This document shows, piece after piece, positions 13,001 through 25,900 of a DNA stretch of 64,000 nucleotides. Made by a program: the position numbers and the translations under genes. Each line of letters opens with the position of its first letter. The stretch's first letter is position 1. The notes under the pieces are model-generated. The model saw only the letters and a program-made list of their open reading frames with translations. It searched no databases and was not told the origin of the DNA. This DNA is from Amblyornis subalaris (Eukaryota > Chordata > Aves > Passeriformes > Ptilonorhynchidae), in assembly GCA_018881555.1 (NCBI GenBank), contig JACAXG010000108.1:372001-436000 (forward strand), in the 5' to 3' direction.

Positions 13001-16000
13001 CAACCCCAAACCTTGCAGCCTGCTTGTTGGATGTAGGAGAGTTCCCATGTTGTCCATGTACCCTGCAGGTTGTGCTCCCTGCTCTCTCCTGCTTCGGGTG
13101 CCGTGGGCACAGACACCGCTTCTCCTTCGCCCTCACCATGAATTTACCCCTTCTAAAGGGGTTCACAAGGCTGCTCATTTCCTTCTTGTTCTTGCTTGTG
13201 TTGTGCTCTTTTGCTAAGAAGATTGGTAGAGAATCTGATGATATGATTTTTCTTCTCTCTGCCTTACTCAGCAGCCTCCGTGGAGTGAAATGTATTGTGT
13301 TGTCCACAGCTCTGTAACTTTTCCATTCATTCAGTATGTTCAGATGGATCTGACTTTCTGGTGTTTAAACCCAAAACTCATCCAAGCAGATGGAAAAATT
13401 TCTAATTCCCTCAGTTTCTGGGCCTCATAAACTTGGCTTGTCTCTGCAAGTCCTTGCACCTTTTGTATAATTATTTATAACTTTGCGAAGTCGTTAAGAA
13501 GTTTTTTAAATGTTGCCCAAATGGAGTATCAGGGCTTCACATCCCCTCTGTGGAGCTGTAAATGAGCTAGAAAACTCAGAAAATTTGGTCTGCTGAATAA
13601 AATAATACTAAAGATTTGGAGTTCATGTTGGGTTTAGACAGGCAGAGCAAAGCACCAGCAACTCTGCCTAGGAAATGTAGGGAGAAAAGCCAAACCTCAT
13701 AAACATTTCCTTTCAAGGAAAATAGGTTTTGAAACAATGTAAATAAAGACATTACCAAAACCATGTTTTTCTTCTAGGACAGCCCCATCCAGAATGAATG
13801 GGTTTTTTCCATTTAGGAAATAAAGAAGTCTGTGAAAAACTATCAGAATCTATCAGAAGCAAAGCAATCTGGACAAGAATAGGAACAATCAAATTAAAAT
13901 TAACTTTATTTTTTTAGGATTGTAGCAGCTGTCTGTGTTTTTTTGTTTTGTTGGTTTTGGTGGGGTTTATTTTTTTTTTTTGCTTTGAAGGTCTTATTTT
14001 CTGACGAAAGATCAGCTTCGACAGAATTTTCAAGCTATGCTTTTGTACATGTTTCTATAAAATAGCAGATGCTAACNCTAACATTTATTCACAAAAACAA
14101 CGCCAGATTTGAATGAGCCACTAGGAAAAAATACAACCTTGCCGCTGCTCCTCGCTAGGAGACAGCCTTCCTGCCTTCTTCCTGACCCAGCCCACGACAA
14201 AGGTATGAGTTGGGACTTGAATCCTGTAAGACCCTGTGGCAGGCTGGATTATTCGCTTACTGAGAACTCTGTTGCAGTAGCAGAAAACAAGCTTCGGGTC
14301 TGCGCATGCACGGCCTTACTTCATTTTGGGGATATATCCTCCTACCCCTCACAACCCTTCCCTAGTGATTGGGAAAGGAGAGAGCAGTTCCCAGCCCNTT
14401 CCTTGGTCTCTGACAAATCCTTGCTGCCCCAATGGTGGGATCCCAGGAAGGAGAAATTAATATGAGGAGAAAGGTTCTTCTTTTAGTGCAGAACCTGGGT
14501 CATTAAATAACTACCTGGGCTTGCAGGCACACAACACCTGTGTTAAAGGAAAAGCTACAGACCCAAAGTGCCTGTTTACTGGCGTGATTTTTCTTCTTAA
14601 AAATGCAAATTTGCAGCAGAACCACACATATTTCTGATGTGCCGGAAAAAGGCGTTTGAATGAACTGGCAGATTCTAAAGCCCACTAGAAAGTGAAGCTC
14701 ACTTCTGCTTTCCCAGTTGCCTAGGTGATTAACATGAGACAAACACAGTTCTTCCTATGGTTAGTTCTTAAATCCTTAAGACAAAGAGTTTTTCGGCTTT
14801 GTGTTGCAAGATGTGAAGGTGTTTCGACAGCCGGATTTCACAAGAGCTGTGCCCTCCTCCTGTCCCTTTGCTTTATGGCATTTCTGCTGTGAAGGTCACC
14901 TCAGAGTCACCAGCTGAGTGCTCTCCAAGCTGTTTTAGGGCCAGGAGGGGATGGCTGTCCCTGGGGGCAACCAAGTTCAGCGAGTGTGTGCCTGTATGTA
15001 AAGCTCCCAGTAGTTAAAAATACCAAGCCATACGCAATTATCTTCATTGCCTTTAACACCCTGTAAGCACCAGAGCAGCACAAGGTGGTTGTCCGTGAGA
15101 AAGAGCAGATTGCAGGGCCGGGAATCAGAACTCCAGGCTTCTGCCTCTGGCGTCCCCAACNACCTGTGCAACCCTGAGCTCGTCCACTGATTTCTAATCC
15201 TCCTGCTATTCTTCCTCCGTCGTCTCTGTTTGGAGAGCANGTCCTTTGTGACAGGGTTGTCTCTCCCTGGGTGTTTGTACAGTGCACGGCACAATAGGCC
15301 CGGGTCCCTGTGGATGGCTCCCAAACACGGCTCCCAAACTCAAGGCTTCTGGTACAGAAACCATCCTGGGTGATGGTTCAGAAAACCCGGTTCTGAGCCG
15401 CGTGTTTCTCCTTCTCCTTTCTAAGGATCTTAGGCTGCTCCGCAAACCAGCATCGACGCGAGACGTGGAAATGCTGCTGCCCTTCCGTGACGGATCAGGA
15501 AAGAGAGCTACAAAAATATGGAATGAGTTTCTCCAGCTTATACAGCAAACAGGCATTTCCCCCCCCCCCCCAATTCAATCTTACAAAGAGACAAAACCTT
15601 TTTCAAAACGAAAAATTCCCTGCATGTCTTCAAGGTTTTGCCTTCCGCTTCCTCTCCCTCTTCCTGGGCTGGCAGAAGCTGTCACATCTGCAAATATGTG
15701 CTTCCTTTAATGTCTTCACTTTCTTCCGTGATTCTCTGTTGACCCCTGGAAACTCTCCAGGGATTACTGGAGCAAATTTTAGCTGAGAAAAACGGTCTCT
15801 GCTTTACAGAGGCAGCCACTGAACATGTGTGTTATGCCTAATCCATGCTGAGGTTGTAAACACCTGCATCCACCTAGCCCTATTTACCCATAAATTAGTA
15901 TTTTTTTGTGAGACTTAAACATCTACACATTGCTAGTAATCTGATTTTTAAAAATATTATTAATTTGTTTTAAATTTTTTTAGCTGGGAAGCAAAAGAGT

Positions 16001-18189
16001 CATCATCACCCTTCATTTAACCTCGCAGCTCCATAGTGGAAGAGACAAAATGGAACAGGATCTGTTTTAAACATGGGCAAATAGAGGTGAGGGATTACAG
16101 TACAATTTGTCTGGCTCCTACAGAATCCAGAGGTGAGATTGGAGGGATTGAGCTGGTGGTGCTTGGGCTAAAGCAGCCCATCACCTGTTTGCTATCCATG
16201 AGGGGAAACCATTCTCCTTTGGGTCAAAAATGTTCCATTACCCTGCAGGGCAAAATGGAGAGCTGCCTTTTCCATCCTGTGCACTGTGCATGAATTTGAA
16301 GCTGTTTCAAAAAAGAAGGTTTTGTTAAAAAAAAAAAAGGAGAAGAAGTTATTTCAGACATGTTTCCTGGGTTGTTGTTTGTGTTTGGTGTTTTCAGCTG
16401 AAGCCAAATGGAACGAAGCAAAGGCAGCCCTGGCTGCGGCGCTCTGTTTCCCTGGCTGGCAGGGACACCTAGTGGGTAGGACAACGTGTGCTGGTGAAGG
16501 CAGGGAAAAACACGCGGTCTTGACTTCCCACCAAGGGCAATATTTCGTTTTCTGAGTCATGGTAGTGCCTAATGGATGCTCATGTTACCCTTCGGAATTA
16601 GCATGGAGTCGGGAGGAGTTTACAGCCAAAGCTCCTTCAAGGAACAGCGAGTGTAACGTGAGGAGGTGATCTGAGCAGTGTTACCCGAACTACTGCTAAC
16701 AGGAGCCACTGCCAGCCTGGCTTTCGTGCAATTGATTCTTTTGAAGCCTGTCACAGTCATAATAACACCTACACGGGCTCTGTGTGAGAGCTGACTCGGT
16801 GGTGGCGTGATTCATCTCTGTCTGCAGTTACGCACTTCATGGGGTGTTGCACTGGGGCCACTTTTATTCTGTTGCAGACACCTACAAAGTGACATTTGCT
16901 GCTGCTCTCAGTGGGACAGCTTCGGCAGGAGAAAGCAGCAGGAAGCTTAAAAAGAAGAGGAAGGCAGTGTGACCATCTGCCTCTCTCAAAGCAGCAGGGC
17001 TGTTCAGAGTCAGGGCCGGTCCCAAATCCTTCCTGCGTCCTCATTGCTCACAACACAGGTCGGGCTTTGCTGGCCCTGTCCCTCAAGCTGTTTACCAGCC
17101 TGGGTCCTTGACTGCATTCCCTTAAGCACAGCTTTTTATGGGAAGAGGTTGTTGNGTAATTCCTTTGTTTCCATCGTGGGGCTGTGGACAACTTTTTTCC
17201 TGGCGTTTTCCCAAGCACCTGTCTGAGAGGGCTGGCATGCAGATGCAACATTCCAGATCGGTGGCATCCCTAGAATCCTCCAGNGCGTGCCAGAAAAACA
17301 TTACATATGAGAGATTTCATGCAGGGAAAAAACAAACCCTTTTATAAACACGGTCATTTTTTTTTTCTTTAAGATACTTTTCCTCTGCAAACTACAAAAT
17401 GCAGAAGTTGGGAAGAAGCAGTCTCCTGCTACCACTCTGGGGATGTAGGCCCCAAAGAGGTTCTTACACTTCAAAATATAAGATGAATGCAGCTTCTGAA
17501 TCAGAAACAGATCATCTAAATAGCAAGAAGCAGTTACGCTCTGGACATTTTGAAATCGTCTGCTTCTGATCTAATTATCTGCCAGCAGTAAAACTGACAC
17601 AGTTATGGTTATTAAGCCCCTTTCCTTTTTTCCACCTTTTACCGTGAATTCTATCTTAGGATTAATAGGCACTTGCATCATTTCTGTCCTATGCGCTATA
17701 TTAAGGAGGATCTACATCATCAGCAAATATTTTTATTGTGCTGACACTGCACACAAAGTCAAATGCGAAGGTACAGAGCTTTTTTTTTTTCCTCTGGACT
17801 CTCAACATAATTTGAATAGCTTATGCCTCATAAGTTCCTTCATTAAAGAAGAAGACTTAATTCTCATTTAATGAAATTAATATATTTGAAGGAGGGGCTA
17901 AAAATTGCTCCTTTCTGACATAGCTGCACCATTTTGTAGCAGGACCTGAATATCTGTATTCTAAGTACGGATGATGGGAAGAAACAGTAGGCAATATATT
18001 TAATAAGACTTTTGGCACTAATAACCTGAATTCATACATATAAGCTAGCAAAATGCAGTTTATGCAAAATTATGATTATCAGTGTGTATACAAATAGATG
18101 AAAAAACTCTCTAAGTATTATTGCAAATAACTCAATGTCAAACTGGAAGGAAATTTCAAGAGCGCATTCCGAGCAGATGTGCAGAGATC
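10046..18189. other. Unique sequence, no gene seen
   Basis: An 8-kb stretch of largely AT-rich non-coding sequence with T-rich tracts (13937-13981) and a run of 13 C at 15559-15571. The 14.1-17.3 kb part is somewhat richer in GC and carries longer chance frames, for example 15282-15710 (+). Those frames contain no recognisable domains and overlap frames on the other strand. No repeat family was recognised. Confidence 0.5.
16462..16475 (-). promoter_or_regulatory. Candidate CTCF-type motif
   Basis: Read on the minus strand, the site is CCACTAGGTGTCCC. It matches the CTCF core pattern at 12 of 14 positions. Only a motif match supports this; no occupancy can be seen from sequence. Confidence 0.3.
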
Positions 18190-18560
18190 TTCAGAACTGA
18201 TTTTAGTCAATATTTTTATTAGTGATTTTCAGGATAAATATAGAGTACACTTATAAAATTTGCTCAGTCTGGCAGGCAGGATCAGAATGCAAAATGCTAA
18301 ATTGAAGAGATGGTCTCAGATCAACAAGATGAAGTTCACTAATGACAAGTGTGAAGCGCTACACTGCAGAGGGAGATATCAAATGCATAAATATGAATTG
18401 GGAAATAATCAGCTCAGCGTCGATATGAGAAAATGATACTGTGTGTATAGTGGTTCATAAATTAAATATGACTCAACAATGTGATTATGCTGCAGAAATT
18501 GCTAATCCCACCTGGAATTCTGTTATTAGAAGTGTTGTATGTGGAAGAGGAGAGATTGTG
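18190..18560 (+). mobile_element. Highly decayed CR1 reverse-transcriptase remnant
   Basis: Translated fragments on the + strand keep the order of CR1 ORF2 motifs. AATATTTTTATTAGTGATTT near 18210 gives NIFISDF. KMKFTNDKCEALH follows near 18327. A block starting MTQQCDYAAEIAN and ending VIRSVVCGRG lies near 18468-18550, equivalent to the CR1 'QCA.AAKKAN...' segment. Stops and frame changes lie between the blocks, and no 3' tail is present. This is an ancient copy, clearly older than those at 9.4, 34.3 and 39.3 kb. Confidence 0.68.
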
Positions 18561-19337
18561 CAGGCATCCTGCAGCTCCTTAATGACAATCTGGACACTCA
18601 AGGTAGACCACGNTGCCCATTACCTCCCAAACCTGCCCTCTGCTCCCTCTCCAGGCCCTTTCCCCAGCCACAGACATTCTTTGCTGACTTCCTCTGTGGA
18701 GGATCCTTGTCCTCTTCCTCCCTTTGGAACACACTACCCATGCTCCTGCTGCCTCATTTTTTTCTTCTTAGGAAAATAAGCAACTGGTGATGCCAGGGGT
18801 GGTCTCCATAGGGATNCTGTAGGGATATACGATCCCAGATGGGCAACGTGAGCTGCTCAGGGGAAGCTCACGGGGACTCTGGCAGGAGGGCACGTGCTGC
18901 TCTCGCAGAGGTGCTGGCTCCTGGCAGCTCTGTTCTGACGCACGGGAGAATCACAGAAAACAGGGCAAGTGCGTCTCTTGCGGGTGCAGCTCCTTTCAAA
19001 GGGGAAATAAAATACTGAACAGAAACAAAGAAGGAGACAGTCCCCTGAGAACTATCGCTCTCCGAGGCGAGAGAAGAACATGGAGGGCATTGATTGCATT
19101 TCATTGCAGCGTTTTTTAACCCCAGTGAAATTTTTGAAGCTGTTTGGTTGTGGGGNTTTTTTTTAAACCACCCCCAGGATTTAATGTTACCCGGAACCAT
19201 CCCCATTGCACCGTGTGACGACCGAGGGAGCTGCCCAGGGCTGTGACGCTGACGGCGGATTCAGAGCTCCTTCCATCGCTCCTGCTGCAAGGCTCCGGCA
19301 GCGCTAGCAAAGAAACAATATCTATGTCGGGAATCAT
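18561..19337. other. Unique sequence between CR1 remnant and CpG-rich block
   Basis: No gene or repeat family recognised. GC content rises by eye towards the right end, leading into the CpG-rich block. Confidence 0.5.
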
Positions 19338-19957
19338 GAACACATCACCCAAAAAACCGGGAGGGGGGTGCTCGGCTGCTCCCGAAAGCCCGAGGCCGCC
19401 GCTAGATGGCAAACTTTAATTTTTAAACCTTGGAGCTGCCGGGGCTCGTGCTTGGGGCCACGTGCGGCCAGGGCCGGGGATGGGAGCCCCAGGAGCCAGC
19501 CCCGCCACTCGCCCGGGTGGCCGCCAGCATTCCGCCTGCCCCGCTCCTTCTGGCACCCGGCCCAGAGCTTCCCCTGGGAGCTTGGGCACAGCGCAGAGCC
19601 TCGAGATGCTTTGCCGGGTGTGTCTCCCCTCGAAGCGGGGAGCCGGGGCTCTCCTGCGGTTTTCCCCTGCGCGGAGACTCCTGGTGATGTCCCAAGGCCC
19701 CGGGGGACAGAGGTCCGGGCGGTCACTCCGTCAGGCTCGGGGCTCTGCAGGGCGGGTCTCGCCAGCAGCTGGACACTCTCCAGAGACCCATTGCCCCTTC
19801 TCCTCCAGCCCTGGCTTTTCTCCCTCTCTCGGCCCCAGGCTGGCGCTGGGTGTCCTGGAGAACAGAGGTGTTTTTCAAGGCTCGGACACTGTAGAGGATG
19901 GGAAAAAGCCTTTTCTGCCCTTCTCTCCCTGATGGTTATCTCGGAAAGCATTACGAG
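19338..19957 (+). promoter_or_regulatory. CpG-rich block ending in a strong splice donor (candidate alternative first exon)
   Basis: This segment is visibly rich in GC and CpG compared with the AT-leaning flanks. It ends at a strong + strand donor, GAG|GTAAGC (junction 19957/19958). Frames stay open on both strands (19368-19961 +; 19334-20104 -). Their products are rich in Pro, Gly, Arg and Ser with no known domain, as expected of GC-rich non-coding DNA. It could be an alternative promoter and 5' exon, a lncRNA start, or simply a GC-rich patch. The direction is inferred only from the donor. Confidence 0.4.
19399..19412 (+). promoter_or_regulatory. Candidate CTCF-type motif in CpG-rich block
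   Basis: CCGCTAGATGGCAA matches the CTCF core pattern at 12 of 14 positions and lies at the left edge of the CpG-rich block, a plausible position for a CTCF site. Evidence is motif only. Confidence 0.35.
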
Positions 19958-22900
19958 GTAAGCTAAGGAANCAACTCTACCGAACCTGGTCTTCTCCAGA
20001 TTTTTATCAATCCCTGAGGAAATGGGCACAAATTGAAAATCAGAGTGGTGCCAGCATTGCAGCAACCTCAGGTCTTGCCATATGGTGTGAAGTACATAAA
20101 GCACATAAAGTTTTACATATATTTTAGGAAACTCTAAATATTGTCTAAATCAATCTTAATCTTCTTATGAACTTAGTGAAAATATCCATCTTCCCCATCA
20201 GCCATGTGTGTTGCCTTATTTTAATCAATTAATTTAACTTGNTGTGAAGAGATGCCTCGACTGATACTGGGAAATTCAAACCAAAGTCTGAGATATGACA
20301 TCCCCTACATAGAAATGAACTGTTTGATCGTGTTTCTCATAGCCCAGGTTTTAGACCAAGAGCTGACCTTATGAACAATATCACTTCTAACACAGCAACT
20401 GCAAGATCCTTCAATGGGATAAATCACATTTTCTCCACAAATATAGTTCACTATTCTGTGTCACACTGCCAGGAAAAGCAGATAATGTTTTTGTGGCAAA
20501 GCACAGTGGTTAGCCCAGCAACTTCTGTGAACCTTAGGGCTCCATAGAGTTCCATATGATTTTCTTTGCATCTCTCGGTTGTGGCAGTCTGCTTACACCT
20601 TTTAAAATCTTACTTACTAAGTCATTCAATACCCAGCAGTTGTCCTCTACATCCTAAAACTCTTGCAGAATTTTGCAATGTGTTATGTAAAATAGGGCTT
20701 GCTTTTACTGACTTGTTATCTTTTAAACTGTGTGGCAGGAGTGCCGTGTGAGCTGGCATCTTCTGTATTTTAATTCTTTTTCAGTTGTCTGGTCCTACAT
20801 CCAGTGCAATTAGCTGAAAGCAAAATCAGANACATTCCTTCCAGCTGACAAAGAGCTGGCTCCTCCCCATGGTATTCAGAATCTCCATTTTGAAGCCCAA
20901 ATTGTCCCGAAGTGGGCAAGGATCTCCCCTGACTCCACACAGCAGGGTTAATCACTTCATTTCAAGAGTCATGTCCTGAAACAACCACAGGGGTTTTTAC
21001 CAACAAAAGCAAGATTTCCTGTCTAGAATTTAGATGTTGCAGCAAGGTGAGGAGTTCAAAATATGCTTGGGCTGGATAAAGGACTTCTGCCTCTTGGTGA
21101 ATCCCTTCCCCTGAGGCATGGACTGGTACAGCATATTCAGAAGAAAGCTTCTGCCTCCTATTTGGTTTCTGTGGGATTGGGAGATGTGGTGCCTTTGACT
21201 TTTTCTGCAAATGGCTGCCCAAACTCATGTTTTCCAGATCACCAATGACAGGGTTAAACTGAGACCAGGTACCTTCTCCTCTTTTTCCTTCTCCCTCCTC
21301 TCATCTTGGGAACTGTAAGCTTCTTCCTGGTTTTTTCCCCTCTTCTTCTGACATCTTGTCAGGTCTGGGCAGAGATATGTGATACCAGTGATACTTCTCA
21401 TTAATGTGGACATTCAGTTTTAGCCAACACAGAGCTAAGGCAAATAATGAAGCATTTTTCAAAGCCTTGTTTCCCTGATGGATTCTTGCATAGGTACCTT
21501 TCAGTAACAAGAGTCACAGGCAGGTGAAAAGATCAATTTAGGGTCAAACAACAAATAAGCAATGTATTGTTAGTTACTATTTCCTACAGGCATAAGCTGA
21601 AAACTATAAAGAAAGATTTGGTATCAAAATGTACATTCATTTTTAACAGAGAAAGCCCAGGTTTGGGCAGGGTGAGGCTGTACATCCTTTGCTTTCAGCA
21701 GAAAGCATCAGGTAGTTACACAAGGGCAGGGATTTGGTTTGTTTTACTCTATTAAGGTGTCATTCGATGCACTTGCCCGTAGTCAGAATGGACACGAAGG
21801 AGTCACACCATCTACCTGCAGCAGCCAGCACATGTAGAAAACTGGAACACAATGCCCACAAGCTTTAACTGGGGGAAAAAATTTATTGGGATGGTGTTAA
21901 CATGGTGCTAACATCAAAAAAGCATTCTCTTTGTGAGTTTTTCCGTGTCAGGGATGAGCATTCCCACCCCCTCAGTCAGGATCTCACCAACATGAGGGAC
22001 ACACCCTGTGGCTCTGAGCAGCCGAAAATGTCAAAGAGAGAGAAGCATTTCAGATTGTCTTCTTACATGTGAGGAAGGAAAAAAAGATCACAAGCCAGTT
22101 TTCAAAACAACCTTCCTTTTCAAAGTTAACTACGCTCCCCTTCTGTGTGAGGAGAGGACAGCTGAGATGTTATCTGTCCAGCAGAAGCTGCAACCTTGAG
22201 GAGCCTAGCCTGAACAACGAAAAAGTAACCAGGGAAGGACTGCATCATGTCGCATAAGCAGCTGGGTATGTGACAGCTCATCCATTACTGCTGGAAGGTG
22301 CTGCCTGTGGGGGACAGGGAGGCTCACGGGGCCGGCTCTGCTGCCCAGACCAGCGGCTGGGGAGAGTCACTGAAGTTTCTCAGTCATTTCAGAGCTTTTG
22401 TGAAAGGCACTGGTTACAAACTACTTCCCGCTGGATGAATGTCTGGGAGGCAAAATCTGCCACCAACGGCACCAAGAGATGTGTTACCCAAAGGCAGGCG
22501 CGGCCTGATGGTTTTTCTGTTTTTCCCGGTAATTCTTGTTCCACCACCTTATGGCTGAGGCTCTCTGGAAAACACATTCAGCTGTGGGGGGAGTGCCCAG
22601 ACCGCCTCGTGGGGCAGTGGATCCCTGGAGGCTCTCCTTGCCTGTGGACGTGCCGCCACAGTGACAGTCCCGTTCGCTTCCCTCTGCTTGGCTGTAGGGC
22701 TTGGGGTAGGGCTTTGCCTTCCACGTTTTATTTCTGAAACCACCGCGGGCATTTAGCAGTGCTCAATTGAACATTGGCATTTGCAGCTTGACGGAGTTTT
22801 TGAGTTCAAAGTTATATTGTTTATTTTTTTTTTTCCCCTCAAGTTGCTAAATAAGAATTGTTTTCTTTCATGCTGTGGTACAGCCGGGTTGCCTGTTGCC

Positions 22901-25900
22901 CTACATATTATGCAGACAAATACCCAGGGTAATNTAAACCCAGACATTGAAAAAATATTAATGAGTACTGGATGGAGAAAAAGGGAATAAATCTTGGAAT
23001 TTTTCAAATTTTTATTTCCCTTACTTAGAACAAAGCAATATTTAAAGCCTGCAAAATTTTTAATGAAAGGCGTTTAATTTTTCCATGCATTTTTTTCTTG
23101 ACACATCCTAGAGGTGTTTTGATTTTCATTAACTATTTGATATCAGATTCCTGAGGTGGTGGGGGAAAAAACCAACCAAACAAAATAGTAATATTGGTAG
23201 TTGTTTTTCGAAGGACCGTGTTAGCACTCCAACCATTCCCTTTATGCAGCAGGGTAGTAAATAAAATGAATGAATGAAGAACAGGTTTTATGAAAAACAT
23301 TAATTGCTGATGCAAAAGGTGCATGGGATTTAGTCTTAGCTGGGAGGGCAATAAAAATCCTTTATTATTAATTTTTAATTTTTAACTTTGTATTTCCTCA
23401 TCGTGAGTCTGTAAAAATGTAACATCCTAAATTTTTTTTCGTGTCCTGTGTCAAGTCCAATGGATTACATTTAAGAAAACACAAAAGCTTTCTCTTTTTT
23501 CAATAATGCTGTTTAATTCTCCCTCTTCCCCGAGGTAATAATTATATGTAGAGCACAGAAGAGGGAAGGTCTGTTTTTAATCTCAGACTGGTATGAACTG
23601 GGAGCTAATCCATGGACTGGGTTGTCTGGCAATGTGAGAAAATGGTTGGGAGATCAGAGTTAAGGCTCCTGTTTCTAGGAAGACTCATTGAAGAGCATAT
23701 AGCTCTTTTCCTGGAGAGATGCTTCGGAGCCTTTCACATGCTTATTTTAATCATTTATTAAAAATACACTGAAGAGGGGAAAAAAAAAGTTGAAAAAAAA
23801 GATGTTTCTAATTCTAGTAGTTCCAAGCGGTATCTCAAGGTTGAGCACAAAACAAACCATACATAAATAGTAGAAAACAGTCCGCATCTTGTTGCCATGA
23901 CAATGCCCTACTTATAGCACATTAAGCTGATTCATGTCTTTTCTCACCTCACTGTTAATAAATTATGGTGGCTGATGAGAATTAAGCCAGCTGGAAGAGC
24001 CAGTGAATGTAAGCAGCAAATTAATTTGCCNCTTAAATGTGGTGTCCTTCAGGGGAATTATCCTCTACATAGCAAATAATACCTTGCTGTATATGTAAAG
24101 GAGTAGGAATAAGTTGAAATAGCTGATCTCTGTTTTCTTTGTGATANTGATGTATCACAGCTTATTGCTGTACCAGCAAGAGCTGCTGCAGCCCCACTCC
24201 TGCTGTAGGCAGCAGCACCAACTTCATTTGGTGGCAGACGAGTGTTGCAGAGGCTCCTGCACTCCTTCAGTGAAGCTTACAGGAACAGATCTTTAAAACA
24301 CTGATTCCTCAAGCTTGAGTCATGTGTTCTCAGTGNCAGTGTGGGACATTTGGCCAGCAGCTGCTGGAGGATGTCACCTGCAGTCCAGCACCTTTATGCT
24401 AAACTGGTGCACCCTGCCTACATGAGCAGGGTTCCGATGGGGACAGTCATCTCCCAGCTGATGTGTCAATGGGGTTTAGGCAGGTCACAGTGCAAGAATT
24501 CAGCTGAGAGCAGGCATTCATCAACGGTNAGCAGAATTTAGGCTCCTTGATTAATGTATATTCGTGGTGGGAAAGATTTTCTCCTTTTTCTGTAGGGAGA
24601 GATTCAACAATGGTTGTGGTAGAACTGAATAAACACTGTATAGCTCATAATAGCAGCCTTTAACAGAAACCAGCCACACTTTGTTCAAACCTTTGTCTCT
24701 ACACTCACTTGAAGTCAATAAACTCTAGNAGCTGGAGCTGGAGGTCTCTATTGGAGGACCTTCCAAGTCACAAGTATAAACCCCTTGAAAAATATCAAAT
24801 GCTTGCTCTTGGGGAAATCTGTGAAATGCTTACTGAATTCTACTTATAAATATTCTGTGATCTTCAAGTATTTGCTCAAGTGCAGGAGTTTTATTGCTTT
24901 CTCCGTATTTTTTCTTCACTGACTTTCTTCTTGAATGGTTTCACTTCTCTCTCGGCTGTAAATCAAATGCAAATTTTCTTTGGCATTGCACTTCAGTTTG
25001 AGTTAACTAAAGAAACATTACCTGATCAGAACCACCTGAAGAAGCCAAATCAAACAGTTGGTCTGTATAGCTTGGCTAAGCTGAGCCCTCCTCCTTTGGA
25101 TTCCTGATTTCATCTTTTTCTTTCAATGACANGAAAAATCACTGGAGGCTGGCACCTGCTCAGTTATCAAAAATGCCACTGCTGTGTTTTCCACTTTTGC
25201 TGCTCCTTGTCAGCCCCTTCTGGTTCTGCAGTCTTCCATGGCAAGGCTCAGCTAAGAGGATGCCAAACACACCTACTCCTGTTCCTCCACCACTGCCTTA
25301 GTTCAGACTGGGAGACAGGAAAGAGAGGTACCCCAGCCCTAGCTCTTCCCAGCAAAATGATGCTNGGGGTCCACGTTGTTTCCTTCCCCCACAGTTCTCA
25401 GAAGCAGAATCTCCCCTGCCTCATGTGCACCCACACACGGAACTGGGACACAATTGAAGGTTACTTGATTTGTTGTTTTCCACACATTTCTGAATATAAT
25501 CTCCGAGAGGCTTTTGCAGAAGATCTGCTGCGTTACGCTGGGGAACCGAAGAGATGATTCCCCTCAAAAGTTGAGTTCTCATCACTGTAAAAGCTGTGCT
25601 TTGTTTTGGGCGGGAGCTTTGTCAGCCTGCCCCGGCACAGCACAGCTGGGAAGCTGGAGCCTGCAGCTGCAGAGCTCCATAGAGCCGGCGGCTCCATGGG
25701 GATGGATCCCGCCGGCATCAATAGGCTCGGCCTCTGAGTGTCTAGACATTCCTGCCCATCCTTTCACAGCAGGAAAACAGCCTAAATGATTATATGGGCT
25801 TTGCAATTCAAAAGCATGTCTGTGCACCTCATCCAATGGCTTTTGAGCCGTCGGGAAGATGCAGATGGGGAATTCTTGCTTTATTCTGTATGCAATCCTA

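Noticed and set aside
19334..20104. 256-codon minus-strand open frame
   Set aside because: It overlaps + strand frames of similar length in a GC-rich block, is rich in Gly, Arg, Pro and Ser, and shows no recognisable domain or homolog.
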